This document shows, piece after piece, positions 1-6,747 of a DNA stretch of 41,188 nt (position 1 is the first letter of the stretch; every line of letters begins with the position of its first letter). The notes under the pieces were generated by a model, which was not told where the DNA came from, did no database searches, and saw only the letters and a program-made list of their open reading frames with translations. The position numbers and the translations under genes are program-made. This DNA comes from a virus: IMG/VR virus record IMGVR_UViG_3300042383_000142, positions 1 through 41,188 of that record, one strand, 5' to 3'.

Positions 1-39
1 CTCAGTTGTACTAACGTATTGTCGATACTGGTTAGTGCT

Positions 40-768
40 TTAATAAACTTCGGATCCTGCTTCTTCACCCAAGTCTTGTTCTCCATGTGGTTCTGAATGC
101 TCAGTAGATCCTGCTTGAGCATCGTGAAGTCCGTCTGTTCTTGCTGCATTTGCTTCCTCTTCCGTGTAGTCGCTTTCCCTGCGTGGCTTGCTGCCACCTA
201 GGAAGTTAATCAAATTGTTTAGTGCTCTGTTAACTCTCATACGTGCTGCATCTTCTGTGATAGCCAGTTCCTTAGCAAAGGTTCTGTTATCACACCCATC
301 GCCGTAACGCAGAAATATAATACTCTTCTGCTCAGTGGTGAGTTTATCAAGTCCCCACTCAATGTCGGCCATCATAGCAAACCAGTTGCCTCCCTCAGAG
401 GCTACCTTCTTGCCTGATACAAAACCTAGTTCAGCCATTGCTGGTGCTACTACATCACCTCTGATGACTGCTGGTAACAGTGCCTCAACAAGTTCCTTGT
501 CGTAGTAGTAGTTGTCCTCTACACGATAGCCACCTATCTGTGCCTTCTGCTTCTGACAGTAGTCCTTAGCAGCGTTACGTAGTGACCTAGCAATAAGTTT
601 TATAGACTGCTTGCCATCAAGATCTTCCCAGACCTTTACCTTGTTAGGGTGCTCAAGGAACCACACCCATAACTCTTGACGAACATCATCTGCATCAACG
701 ACTTTATATTTACGAGCGAATTCGTAAGCAATAGCACTAACAATTCCATCGTATCTTTCTATCACCAT
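40..768 (-). CDS. Phage sigma-70-family (ECF-like) factor
   Basis: The 242-residue product resembles a short two-domain sigma factor. Residues about 5-75 look like region 2: helices around AYEFARKY, then DADDVRQELWVWFLEHP, then RSLRNAAKDYC. Residues about 142-190 look like region 4, with LTTEQKSIIFLRYGDG followed by a helix-turn-helix (FAKELAITEDAARMRVNRAL). Regions 1 and 3 are absent, as in ECF sigma factors. After residue 192 comes an acidic, polar tail of about 50 residues with no recognisable domain. The expected role is to direct host RNA polymerase to phage promoters. The ATG overlaps the last codons of the upstream phosphoesterase gene by 7 bases, so translation is probably coupled. 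The sigma-like fold is fairly clear; real sigma activity is inferred, and a sigma-like DNA-binding protein without that activity is possible. Confidence 0.75.
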   Translation of the reverse strand: MVIERYDGIVSAIAYEFARKYKVVDADDVRQELWVWFLEHPNKVKVWEDLDGKQSIKLIARSLRNAAKDYCQKQKAQIGGYRVEDNYYYDKELVEALLPAVIRGDVVAPAMAELGFVSGKKVASEGGNWFAMMADIEWGLDKLTTEQKSIIFLRYGDGCDNRTFAKELAITEDAARMRVNRALNNLINFLGGSKPRRESDYTEEEANAARTDGLHDAQAGSTEHSEPHGEQDLGEEAGSEVY

Positions 769-1502
769 TTGAATGTTTTACCATCCACTGTGAATGAGTT
801 GTTGATGATAGGTACAAGTTGAGGGGTTACATTCTTCCCATCTACATGCAAGATACCAAAGCCTTGCTGCCATGTGAATAGCCCAGCCTTGATGTACTTT
901 GCATTACGATAATCCATAAGGTTTCCGAGTTCCATACCCCAGATAGTCTTAGGCTTACCACCACGATAGGTTTGAGTCTGATGTGTCAGACCCATGCGAT
1001 GCGTGTGACCACAGACGACGCTCATACCTGAGCGCTTTGCTAAGCCCAACGCAGTGGCTCCAGCCGTAGGCTGTACGTTGCCTTCATCACCATGCATGAG
1101 TAGCCAACCTGGGGCTAGTTCATACGGATCAGTGTGATAGACAATCTCAAGTTCATTGAGTCCTAGGAAGTTCTCTAGTTGTAACTCAGGAAGTCCAAGT
1201 AATCCTGGTGCTCTCATAGCAACTGTGTTAAACAATCTATCAGTATGATTGCTACGTACCATGTGCTCAACAGTTAAGTCATAGAGCACTTGACGAGTGA
1301 GGTCACGGTCACGTCCAATAGAGCGTTCAAACTCTAGTTCAGTTCCCTTACTCCACTTCGAGATCGTCTGCATATCCATCTCATCACCGCAGGATACTAC
1401 AGTCTCAGGTTGATACCATTGGATAAACTTAGCCACTGCTTTCGTGGCTTCTACATCGTGATATGGAACTTGAAGATCAGATATGCAAACTATGTTTTTC
1501 AT
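762..1502 (-). CDS. Calcineurin-like metallophosphoesterase
   Basis: The 246-residue protein carries the ordered metal-binding motifs of calcineurin-like phosphoesterases. These are an N-terminal ISDLQVPYHD block (D9, H15), SCGDEMD (D40), RSNHTDR (N85, H86, in place of the usual GNHE), LLMHGDEG (H137) and VVCGHTHRMG (H166, H168). Members of this family hydrolyse phosphomono- or diesters with two metal ions. Phage versions are usually placed with DNA metabolism genes, but the substrate is not predictable from sequence. It overlaps the HNH gene upstream by 4 bases (ATGA type) and the sigma-like gene downstream by 7, so it lies in the middle of one translationally coupled operon. Confidence 0.85.
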   Translation of the reverse strand: MKNIVCISDLQVPYHDVEATKAVAKFIQWYQPETVVSCGDEMDMQTISKWSKGTELEFERSIGRDRDLTRQVLYDLTVEHMVRSNHTDRLFNTVAMRAPGLLGLPELQLENFLGLNELEIVYHTDPYELAPGWLLMHGDEGNVQPTAGATALGLAKRSGMSVVCGHTHRMGLTHQTQTYRGGKPKTIWGMELGNLMDYRNAKYIKAGLFTWQQGFGILHVDGKNVTPQLVPIINNSFTVDGKTFKW

Positions 1503-1846
1503 TTCTTTTTGGCCGCCTTCTTAGCAGTTGTTTTCTTAGCGCGACGCTTGTTCTCTAGTCCAACGTTCTTACTTTTAGATAGAGTATTAAGATTAGATAG
1601 TCTGTCATCGCCTGCTCTACCCTTGTTATTCTTATGATTTACTTCTGTTCCTCTGGGTAGTGTTTTTCCTGTGGCTTTTTCGTAATCAACGCGAGCCTTA
1701 TTGCTAGAAGTTGTAACCACTTTGCCATCTTTAGTCCGTTTCTTAATCACATAGATTGGTCGTCCACCGTTTTGTTCGCTACCTTTGTAGGGTCCGAAGA
1801 TACGCTTGATTGTTTTTTTGATTGACTTTTTCATTCTGCTGGCCAT
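1499..1846 (-). CDS. HNH endonuclease-like protein
   Basis: The 115-residue protein is very basic. Residues 68-99 read EVNHKNNKGRAGDDRLSNL then LNTLSKSKNVGLEN, matching the HNH pattern of NHK...DDRLSNLE.L...N found in phage HNH nucleases. Candidate active residues are H71, N86 and N94. The lysine-rich ends (KKSIKKTIKR and AKKTTAKKAAKKK) suggest nucleic acid binding. The start may instead be the internal ATG at 1834, which forms an ATGA overlap with the stop codon of the upstream gene and gives 111 residues; the ATG at 1846 has an AAGG only a few bases away. It may be a homing-type nuclease or a processing enzyme. It sits inside the replication operon with no sign of being inserted within another gene. 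Confidence 0.7.
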   Translation of the reverse strand: MASRMKKSIKKTIKRIFGPYKGSEQNGGRPIYVIKKRTKDGKVVTTSSNKARVDYEKATGKTLPRGTEVNHKNNKGRAGDDRLSNLNTLSKSKNVGLENKRRAKKTTAKKAAKKK

Positions 1847-2214
1847 TTACCTTTCAGTACCATTAGTGCGATGATTGAATAGTTGGCTAAGTCAGCAAAG
1901 GAATCCTCAAGGGATTCATTCTTTGCATCGTTGCCAGTGTCAATGAGGTTGTTGATACGTGCTACCTTGTCCCACATGCGAACACGAAGGCCATTGAGTG
2001 GGCCTCCAGGACTTTGTGAGATATTCTTTGGGCCGTAATCGGCATGCTTCTTGATGAGCAAGTTAGTGAGTGCGTCACTGATCTCCCAGATATCTAACTC
2101 AAATTGGTTAGGCTCAGGTATATCAAAAGCATACTCAGTTACCTTCTGCGGTGGCTCCCATTTGTAATCATGTGGAACCATGTCTCTTACACTAAGTCGT
2201 TTAATCTTTTTCAT
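1831..2214 (-). CDS. DUF1599-like (nucleotide-modification-associated) protein
   Basis: The 127-residue, mostly helical protein has the pattern of the DUF1599 family. Residues 56-65 read KHADYGPKNI, followed by LRVRMWDKVARINNL (77-90) and an acidic helix ESLEDSFADLANYSIIAL (100-117). The family is widespread in phages and has been linked by gene context to nucleotide or DNA base modification, with an all-alpha NTP-pyrophosphatase-like appearance. The residues R79, D82 and K83 and the acidic helix would fit metal and nucleotide binding, but the reaction is not established. It overlaps its upstream neighbour by 14 bases and its downstream neighbour by a few bases, so it is coupled in the same operon. 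Confidence 0.6.
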   Translation of the reverse strand: MKKIKRLSVRDMVPHDYKWEPPQKVTEYAFDIPEPNQFELDIWEISDALTNLLIKKHADYGPKNISQSPGGPLNGLRVRMWDKVARINNLIDTGNDAKNESLEDSFADLANYSIIALMVLKGKWPAE

Positions 2215-2557
2215 CTCCGTCTTTCTTAAGTAGTCTTTCTAGGTCGCTCATCATCTCATTCATCTCAGAGGCTACTACTGCCTCTTCAACAAATTCTTCT
2301 AGGTCTCCCTCACTTGCATTGACCATCATGAGGGTTGCATCTTGCACGATACTCCATGCATCATCGAGATCACCCTTGTTGACGGTCTCGTTGAGGAGGC
2401 TCAAAAACGTATATAAATCAAAGGAAAAACGCTTATTTAGGCGTACTTGCCAACCAAATTCAATGCCACAGTGATTCATAAACTCAAAGATATCTGCCGT
2501 TGCAAACGAGCATTTATCTTCACATCTAAACACGCCATTCTTATCTGGCATTAACAT
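2201..2557 (-). CDS. Acidic hypothetical protein
   Basis: I do not recognise this 118-residue protein. The N-terminal part has a short Cys pair (C12, C16 in FRCEDKCSF) and aromatic residues. The C-terminal half is strongly acidic and helical, with runs such as EGDLEEFVEEAVVASEMNEM and ending KKDGDEKD. Its ATG overlaps the stop codon of the TOPRIM primase frame (TAATG), so translation is coupled to the primase. The position between primase and a DUF1599-type gene suggests a role in DNA replication, possibly as a small partner protein, but nothing in the sequence proves this. Confidence 0.55.
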   Translation of the reverse strand: MLMPDKNGVFRCEDKCSFATADIFEFMNHCGIEFGWQVRLNKRFSFDLYTFLSLLNETVNKGDLDDAWSIVQDATLMMVNASEGDLEEFVEEAVVASEMNEMMSDLERLLKKDGDEKD

Positions 2558-3240
2558 TAGGCACTCGCAATCTTTTGTTGGAAATATTCTACACCATTTG
2601 TCCGATACATGCTGTTTACATCTTCGCCCTCAGGCATGTTGACGATGGTCAGGTTAGGTAACTCCTTAGCCAAAGACTTGCCAAAGTCAGCACCAGCACT
2701 ATCCCCATCAGCAAATAGAAACACTCTGTCGAAGTCAGAGAGAAGTCTGGTGTAATGCTTCTTCCAGTTGTTCACTCCAGGGACCCCCACCGCAGGTATC
2801 CCGCAAACTGTATCAAGCGTGATCGTGTCAATCTCACCTTCACAGATAGAAATGTATGAGGACGCTTTGAAAAACGCACCCACGTTATAGAGATGCGTCG
2901 TCGCTCCGCTGATCCCCATGTACTTTGGCTCTGAGTGGTCCATCGACCTGAATCGAAGGTCAACCACCCCCGAACGCGTAAGATACGGAATCGCCAAGCG
3001 ATTGACATAGGCTTCATGACCCGTGAGCGGCTCTAGCACGACGCCCAAGCGCATTTTCTGGGCCTGCTCCAGTGTTATACCCCGTTCTGCGAGGTAGTCC
3101 TCCGCTTCGTGTAATGCGCTGTGGTAGAACTTTGCCGCTCTGGTCAAAGATTCCCTTTGCAAGTGTGACTGCTTCACGAAAGTTAACTCCTTCTTTTTGC
3201 ATAATGATAGCATACGCATCGCCTTTGTACTGGCAACCAT
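2557..3240 (-). CDS. DNA primase, TOPRIM catalytic part
   Basis: The open frame holds the RNA polymerase/TOPRIM part of a DnaG-type primase. Residues 40-66 (SALHEAEDYLAERGITLEQA) match the DnaG linker before the catalytic core. The TOPRIM motifs are ICEGEID (E134, E136) and FLFADGDSAG (D178, D180), which bind metal. It lacks the zinc-binding domain, which is encoded just upstream in another frame (3014-3394) and overlaps by 227 bases. Two explanations are open. First, translation may start at the GTG at 3177, preceded by a good AAGGAG site (3187-3192, spacing 9). Second, a +1 slip on AAAG near 3130-3133 would fuse the two frames. The far start at 3240 has no visible ribosome binding site and its first 35 residues look like out-of-frame sequence. 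The C-terminal helicase-interaction domain of DnaG is absent. Confidence 0.85.
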   Translation of the reverse strand: MVASTKAMRMLSLCKKKELTFVKQSHLQRESLTRAAKFYHSALHEAEDYLAERGITLEQAQKMRLGVVLEPLTGHEAYVNRLAIPYLTRSGVVDLRFRSMDHSEPKYMGISGATTHLYNVGAFFKASSYISICEGEIDTITLDTVCGIPAVGVPGVNNWKKHYTRLLSDFDRVFLFADGDSAGADFGKSLAKELPNLTIVNMPEGEDVNSMYRTNGVEYFQQKIASA

Positions 3241-3394
3241 GACACTTAAAGATGTTCTCTTTTAAATTGACTGCTGCAGATGCATGTGAATCATCGTGGA
3301 AGGGACACTTTAGTTTAGCCCATCCACCACGGGTAGGAACCCGAGCACCGTAGTACTCGAGAATTGTTGTTATATCTGGCTTATCTTGGCTCAT
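3014..3394 (-). CDS. DNA primase, CHC2 zinc-finger part
   Basis: The 126-residue frame encodes the DnaG-type zinc-binding domain. C30, H33, C51 and C54 form the C-x2-H-x17-C-x2-C motif in LKCPFHDDSHASA and IFKCHGCQYKGDA. This domain reads template DNA and regulates primer start and length. After about residue 88 (FDQSGK) the frame loses similarity to primases and runs on through basic, low-complexity residues, while the continuation of the primase family (AEDYLAERG) appears in the other frame. The CHC2 protein could be a stand-alone accessory subunit, or the tail beyond residue 88 could be the product made when a frameshift does not occur. It overlaps the nuclease gene upstream by 14 bases. 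Confidence 0.82.
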   Translation of the reverse strand: MSQDKPDITTILEYYGARVPTRGGWAKLKCPFHDDSHASAAVNLKENIFKCHGCQYKGDAYAIIMQKEGVNFREAVTLAKGIFDQSGKVLPQRITRSGGLPRRTGYNTGAGPENALGRRARAAHGS

Positions 3395-3731
3395 CTTTCA
3401 TCGCCTTCTTTAGTAACTCTAAATACACTGACCCAGGCATTGTAGCATACCAATCAGCAGGAGATGATTTACCTTTGCGCTTGTGCCATACGACACCAGT
3501 CCATGCCTTAGCATGAACCATCTCGATCTTCAACTCTTCTAGCCAACCAGAGAGAGCCATCTTTGCATGGTCTTTGACTTCGATGCATACACCATTGACA
3601 CCAGCGATGTCGCCCTTATCTTCTTGCGCCCCTGCTAAACGCCTTTCAGCGTATGGGAATCCGTTCTCAATTAGATAATCAACGATATCTCTTTCGGCCT
3701 TAGATCCTTTGGCCTTTGCTGGGTTACTCAT
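3381..3731 (-). CDS. PD-(D/E)XK nuclease, Holliday-junction-resolvase-like
   Basis: From the ATG at 3731 the product has 116 residues. It carries a compact PD-(D/E)XK core: E13 in GSKAERDIVDYL, D41 in DKGDIAGV and E51-x-K53 in CIEVKDH. This layout matches small phage and archaeal-type resolvases and VRR/RecB-like nucleases, which cut branched or damaged DNA with metal ions. I chose the ATG at 3731 over the TTG three codons upstream because it forms a TAATG junction with the stop of the preceding gene. It lies between the transglycosylase-like gene and the primase genes, and fits a role in resolving replication or recombination intermediates before packaging. Confidence 0.72.
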   Translation of the reverse strand: MSNPAKAKGSKAERDIVDYLIENGFPYAERRLAGAQEDKGDIAGVNGVCIEVKDHAKMALSGWLEELKIEMVHAKAWTGVVWHKRKGKSSPADWYATMPGSVYLELLKKAMKDEPR

Positions 3732-4162
3732 TAGTACCAACCATGTCTCTTGTGAAACTTTAACGCCTTGGTAGGTGTGCCATAGCGGTGCTTGATATAT
3801 TTCAATCCGAGATCAATCTGCTTTATGAGTGGAGTTTTTGGATCCATCTTGAGCAGTTGAGGTATGCCGTAAGCAGTAGAGCGAGGATTGTCTGCTGTGT
3901 AATCCCAGCGTGACTCGATGTACCATAGTTCATCTAAAGCCTTCCACTCTTTAACGCTATTGAACTGTGCCATGACCTTGATCTTAGCAACTTCTTTTGC
4001 GATCAACTTCATTTCTTTCATCGCTGGATTCGCACAACGATAAACAATTTCTTCTTCAATCTGAATAATCTTATTCTGTAAAGTAAGAGCACCCACAGTG
4101 TGAGGCAGTGTACCCACAAAGACCACAAAAATCATCAAGAATATGTATGTTCTTAGTTTCAT
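3731..4162 (-). CDS. Secreted lytic-transglycosylase-like protein
   Basis: The 143-residue protein begins with a signal-peptide-like hydrophobic stretch (residues 4-20) after MKLR. The C-terminal 70 residues resemble a short SLT/lysozyme-fold domain: LWYIESRWDYTADNPRSTAY with a candidate catalytic E83, then GIPQL, then a glycine/tyrosine-rich end (LGLKYIKHRYGTP, HGWY). Proteins of this kind cleave peptidoglycan outside the membrane, or interact with it without cutting. Start choice is supported by GAGGAG six bases before the ATG. It is odd that a cell-wall gene sits within the replication operon rather than beside the CHAP endolysin. It could be a second lysis protein, an early wall-modifying protein, or an entry-exclusion protein. 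Confidence 0.65.
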   Translation of the reverse strand: MKLRTYIFLMIFVVFVGTLPHTVGALTLQNKIIQIEEEIVYRCANPAMKEMKLIAKEVAKIKVMAQFNSVKEWKALDELWYIESRWDYTADNPRSTAYGIPQLLKMDPKTPLIKQIDLGLKYIKHRYGTPTKALKFHKRHGWY

Positions 4163-4164
4163 CT

Positions 4165-4365
4165 TTACTCCTCAGTTGGGGCCGTTGCCTGTGTTCCACA
4201 GTCAGCGCACTCCATATCTAGAAAGTACATTCCTATCGTACCATCTGCTTCAAATGTTACTTTAAGATTCCAAACGAAACACCCACATACGCATACAGTG
4301 GTGGGTTCACCTCTGATATCCATAGCCCTTGAGTAGTCAGGTTTCAAATCATTGATGTGCTTCAT
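4165..4365 (-). CDS. Small zinc-ribbon-like protein
   Basis: The 66-residue protein has five cysteines in two clusters: C25, C27, C29 (VCVCGCFVW) and C53, C56 (MECADCG). Between them lies a predicted beta hairpin (LKVTFEADGTIGMYFLDM). This is the usual look of a single zinc ribbon. It lies between the DnaB-like ATPase gene, which it overlaps by 4 bases, and the transglycosylase-like gene two bases downstream. No enzymatic motif is visible; DNA, RNA or protein binding is possible. Confidence 0.6.
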   Translation of the reverse strand: MKHINDLKPDYSRAMDIRGEPTTVCVCGCFVWNLKVTFEADGTIGMYFLDMECADCGTQATAPTEE

Positions 4366-5153
4366 TGTACCCGTTCAGGTATGTCTGAGACATCCATAAA
4401 TTCGGGATTGAACTGCAACCAAAAAGCCGTATCCCCAGTTGGATCTGCCTTACCATAGCGGTTCTTAACGGGTGCTACCGCGAGGTAGCCTGGTGCGTTA
4501 GTTCCCACTGTACAGATAAGTGCAGGCAACTGTGCCACCATACCCTGCAAAGCAGAGCGAGGTTGGCATGGGTTCCCCGTATACGACTCTTTGGTATGAT
4601 GCAGTATCAATACCGCAGCGTTGGTATCTCTTGCAAGATACTTCAACTCTTTTATTGTCGAACGCATGTTCGCAAACTCTTCTCCCCCATCGTTGGAAAT
4701 ATCCATAAGGTTATCAACAACTATGAGAGTCGGCGAACAGCCCCACAACTCCTCGAATGCTTCTACCTCTTGATCGAGATCTGCCAGCGTTGGTGCTGAC
4801 TCAAACGACCAGAAGATATGCCCCGAGGAATCATTAATTGTTTTACGACTACCATCAATATCTTCGTTGAGCATGTGCTCAGCATCAGACTGGGACTTGC
4901 TAGTAATCATAGATAGCAGACGCATAGCCATTGTGTGAGCGTTTGTGTCGGCTGATACATACAAGGTAGGAACTTTAGCCCGTAGCGCAATAGCCAAGGC
5001 CAAGGTCGACTTACCAGCACCAGGAGTGCCAGCAATCATCGAGACTTCGGATCGGCGAATAACTACTTTGTTGGCATCGAACGTGCGGAACACTGATGGT
5101 AATGGTTCACCACCGATGTCCTTTCCACCAACTGCACGGGCTAGGGTTCTCAT
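4362..5153 (-). CDS. DnaB-like/RecA-fold replicative helicase ATPase
   Basis: The 263-residue protein is a RecA-fold ATPase. Walker A is GTPGAGKST (42-50) and Walker B is TLIVVDN (D147). The sensor-like HH pair is in VLILHHTKES (H185, H186), and a glutamine-containing motif follows (ALQGMVAQLP). This order matches the C-terminal ATPase domain of DnaB-type helicases; the N-terminal primase-binding domain is missing. It could be a stripped-down replicative helicase or a RadA/Sak4-like recombinase. Placement beside the split primase supports a helicase. The start codon has no strong ribosome binding site and lies 3 bases from the upstream stop codon, so coupling is likely. Confidence 0.78.
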   Translation of the reverse strand: MRTLARAVGGKDIGGEPLPSVFRTFDANKVVIRRSEVSMIAGTPGAGKSTLALAIALRAKVPTLYVSADTNAHTMAMRLLSMITSKSQSDAEHMLNEDIDGSRKTINDSSGHIFWSFESAPTLADLDQEVEAFEELWGCSPTLIVVDNLMDISNDGGEEFANMRSTIKELKYLARDTNAAVLILHHTKESYTGNPCQPRSALQGMVAQLPALICTVGTNAPGYLAVAPVKNRYGKADPTGDTAFWLQFNPEFMDVSDIPERVQ

Positions 5154-5156
5154 AAC

Positions 5157-5579
5157 TTAGAATGCACTCCATTCAGAATCGTGTCGGCGTACCCATACTG
5201 GTTCGCACTGATCTGGTGTTCCCTTAGGTGAAGGACACATGTATGCCTTCCATGGACCCTTTGCACCTGCACCTGTTCGCTTGGTCATTACACCATGTGA
5301 GCAGGTCTTAGATGATGGTCCAAGGTTACCAGCATTTGTTGGATGTGCAGTATGAACTGCCTCAGCGCCTGGAAAGGCTGCTGTGATGTTCTGAACTGCC
5401 TGAACACCATTGCTAGGTGCTCCTGATAGAGACTGTGCCATAATCTTGAGTACATCTTGTGACTCTTCGATACCGACAGCACTCTCTAGTGCTTCACAGA
5501 AACCAGCGTAGGTCTCTGAGGCTACCACGAAGATACGTCCATCGGGTAGTTTACTGCTGACTTGGAAGTTACCAGTCAT
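5157..5579 (-). CDS. Zinc-finger protein, possible single-stranded-DNA-binding role
   Basis: The 140-residue product has no family I can name with certainty. The C-terminal third shows a metal-site pattern: C93-x-H95 in KTCSHGVMTKRTG, C115 in WKAYMCPSP and C125 in PDQCEPVW. The first 50 residues may form a small beta-alpha domain (GNFQVSSKLPDGRIFVVASE), and the centre is alanine- and glycine-rich and probably flexible. It sits between the Cas4-like nuclease (ATGA overlap) and the DnaB-like ATPase, where many phages keep a single-strand-binding or recombination partner protein. That role is inferred from position only. Confidence 0.5.
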   Translation of the reverse strand: MTGNFQVSSKLPDGRIFVVASETYAGFCEALESAVGIEESQDVLKIMAQSLSGAPSNGVQAVQNITAAFPGAEAVHTAHPTNAGNLGPSSKTCSHGVMTKRTGAGAKGPWKAYMCPSPKGTPDQCEPVWVRRHDSEWSAF

Positions 5580-6331
5580 TTGTTATCTCCTTTTTTTGTT
5601 GAGTGAAGAAACTTGCATGAGGATATCACACCACATCTGCCACAGTTTGAGAAATTGGGCAGGAAGATCGTATTCTTTCTAGCGATATCAAAGGTGTTGA
5701 GTATGTCCTCGACACGCTCTGCGTGTAGAAATTCTAGGTTCCATTGTGAGACTGTACCAGTACGTGCATCCCAGAAACCTGCCCTATCGACAGTAATCCC
5801 ATGCTTACCCAATGCCCATGCATACACTGCAAGTTGCAAAGGATGCTTCTGGGATGACGCACCAGTCTTGATGTCGATGAGTACCCTATTCCCATCGAAA
5901 TCGGTCATGACTCTATCGATTGCCATCTTGACGATGGTGTCCTCGATAGGAATCTCATACTCTTTTTCTATAAAATCTTCGTATACATTCCAGCCATTGT
6001 TGCGGAACTTAATCCACTTCTCAAGCATCCAGATGCCTTCGCCATACCACCACGACATGTCTTCACGCTTGGCATACTGCCACTCGTTCATGTCTCCATG
6101 GAGTTCTTCATCTTCTTTGACCTGATCGAACCAGACCTTGTTCCAGATGGTTTCAGGATCTCCGCCTTCGAGATCATAGACTTCGGTAGCCTTGTGAACG
6201 GCCGTGCCACCTGTGAACCAGACGGCGTGGGCTTCTTGTACCTTCTCAACTTTGGTGAGATAGTACTTCCAACCACACTCTTGCCACGTGGTTAGTGATG
6301 AATAGGAAATATGCTTTGGTAAATCGCTCAT
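5576..6331 (-). CDS. Cas4/RecB-family exonuclease with iron-sulfur cysteines
   Basis: The 251-residue protein has the full Cas4-type motif set. C19 (WQECGWKYYL) is followed by GxxxH at G42-H46 with E50, D139 (MAIDRV), D153-x-K155 (LIDIKTG), the Q166-x3-Y170 motif and a C-terminal cysteine group C230, C233, C239 (NCGRCGVISSC). The four cysteines typically hold a 4Fe-4S cluster. Such nucleases trim DNA ends 5' to 3' and serve phage recombination and replication. No CRISPR locus is near, so a general phage exonuclease is the best reading. There is no ribosome binding site before its ATG; it may be read from a leaderless transcript or by coupling to the small gene just upstream. Confidence 0.83.
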   Translation of the reverse strand: MSDLPKHISYSSLTTWQECGWKYYLTKVEKVQEAHAVWFTGGTAVHKATEVYDLEGGDPETIWNKVWFDQVKEDEELHGDMNEWQYAKREDMSWWYGEGIWMLEKWIKFRNNGWNVYEDFIEKEYEIPIEDTIVKMAIDRVMTDFDGNRVLIDIKTGASSQKHPLQLAVYAWALGKHGITVDRAGFWDARTGTVSQWNLEFLHAERVEDILNTFDIARKNTIFLPNFSNCGRCGVISSCKFLHSTKKGDNK

Positions 6332-6337
6332 GGAATT

Positions 6338-6346
6338 ACTATACCA
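6338..6346 (-). promoter_or_regulatory. Extended -10 promoter giving a leaderless Cas4-like mRNA
   Basis: On the minus strand TGGTATAGT ends six bases before the ATG at 6331. TATAGT matches five of six bases of the -10 consensus and is preceded by the TGn extension. A transcript starting 6-7 bases downstream would begin at the ATG itself, and no ribosome binding site is present. Leaderless messages are common in actinobacteria. No good -35 box is visible. The box overlaps the stop codon of the small upstream gene. Confidence 0.45.
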
Positions 6347-6461
6347 GACGATTATGTTTTAGGAAGATTGAACCTTCCACGAAGTCAACCGCGTCGTCGA
6401 TATCCGATTCGATGTCTATCCAGAGTTCTGACGAACTCCCCATGACGCTACATCTCCGCAT
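6339..6461 (-). CDS. Small acidic protein, first gene of the left operon
   Basis: The 40-residue product starts MRRCSVMGSSSELW and has an acidic core (IDIESDIDDAVDFVEGSIF). The ATG at 6461 is preceded by AGGAAGG six bases away, a strong ribosome binding site. The gene ends with TAG eight bases before the Cas4-like ATG. I do not know a family for it. Its location at the head of the DNA-metabolism operon, the strong translation signal and acidic nature suggest an early protein, perhaps a partner or mimic that binds a basic or DNA-binding target. That function is speculation. Confidence 0.55.
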   Translation of the reverse strand: MRRCSVMGSSSELWIDIESDIDDAVDFVEGSIFLKHNRLV

Positions 6462-6633
6462 TTCTTACCTTCCTGCCTGAGTCCTGAATTTAAGAAATGC
6501 CCCCCTACCCCCCAAAAAAAATTTGGTGGTTCAGGGAGGCGATGAACTAGGCTTTGCCGTCGTCCGTCATTTGAAGTTTCTGCCCCACGGTTTAACCCGC
6601 CCAAAGAGAATATCATGTGATACGATTCTCCGC
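6462..6633. promoter_or_regulatory. Divergent intergenic region
   Basis: This gap separates the left operon from two small rightward genes. A run of six C, TA, then six C, followed by eight A (about 6500-6523) is conspicuous but forms no clear hairpin. On the plus strand an extended -10 element, TGATACGAT (6618-6626), ends seven bases before the ATG at 6634, so that gene too looks leaderless. The surrounding bases contain the inverted repeat GAGAAT...ATTCTC (6606-6630), a possible operator. Confidence 0.4.
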
Positions 6634-6747
6634 ATGATAGAGATAGCCATCTGCGACGAGTGTCGCAAAACGATCAACACCGAAGACGATAACTTTGTAA
6701 TTGTCGACAAAGTATACTACTGCTACGACTGCTGGAGGAATGTCTGA
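6634..6747 (+). CDS. Zinc-ribbon micro-protein
   Basis: The 37-residue protein reads MIEIAICDECRKTIN followed by VDKVYYCYDCWRNV. C7-x2-C10 and C30-x2-C33 can hold one zinc ion. No Shine-Dalgarno sequence precedes the ATG; instead an extended -10 box lies seven bases upstream, so the gene is probably expressed from a leaderless transcript. Its stop overlaps the start of the FmdB-like gene (TGATG). The two zinc proteins form a rightward pair between two leftward operons. Function unknown; nucleic-acid or protein binding is likely. Confidence 0.6.
   Translation: MIEIAICDECRKTINTEDDNFVIVDKVYYCYDCWRNV

Noticed and set aside
1-39. Partial gene at the left edge
   Set aside because: The 39 bases show no start codon with a ribosome site on the minus strand; they are probably the gap after the sigma-like gene.
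2772-3017. Third minus-strand frame inside the primase region
   Set aside because: It overlaps the TOPRIM core completely, has an unusual Arg/Trp/Ser composition and no family resemblance.
5613-6125. 170-residue plus-strand frame opposite the Cas4-like gene
   Set aside because: The opposite strand carries all catalytic motifs of the nuclease; this frame has a Ser/Pro-rich shadow composition and no ribosome site.
6490-6525. C-run followed by A-run as a terminator or G-quadruplex
   Set aside because: Only two G runs are present on the minus strand and no stem precedes the T run, so neither structure is supported.
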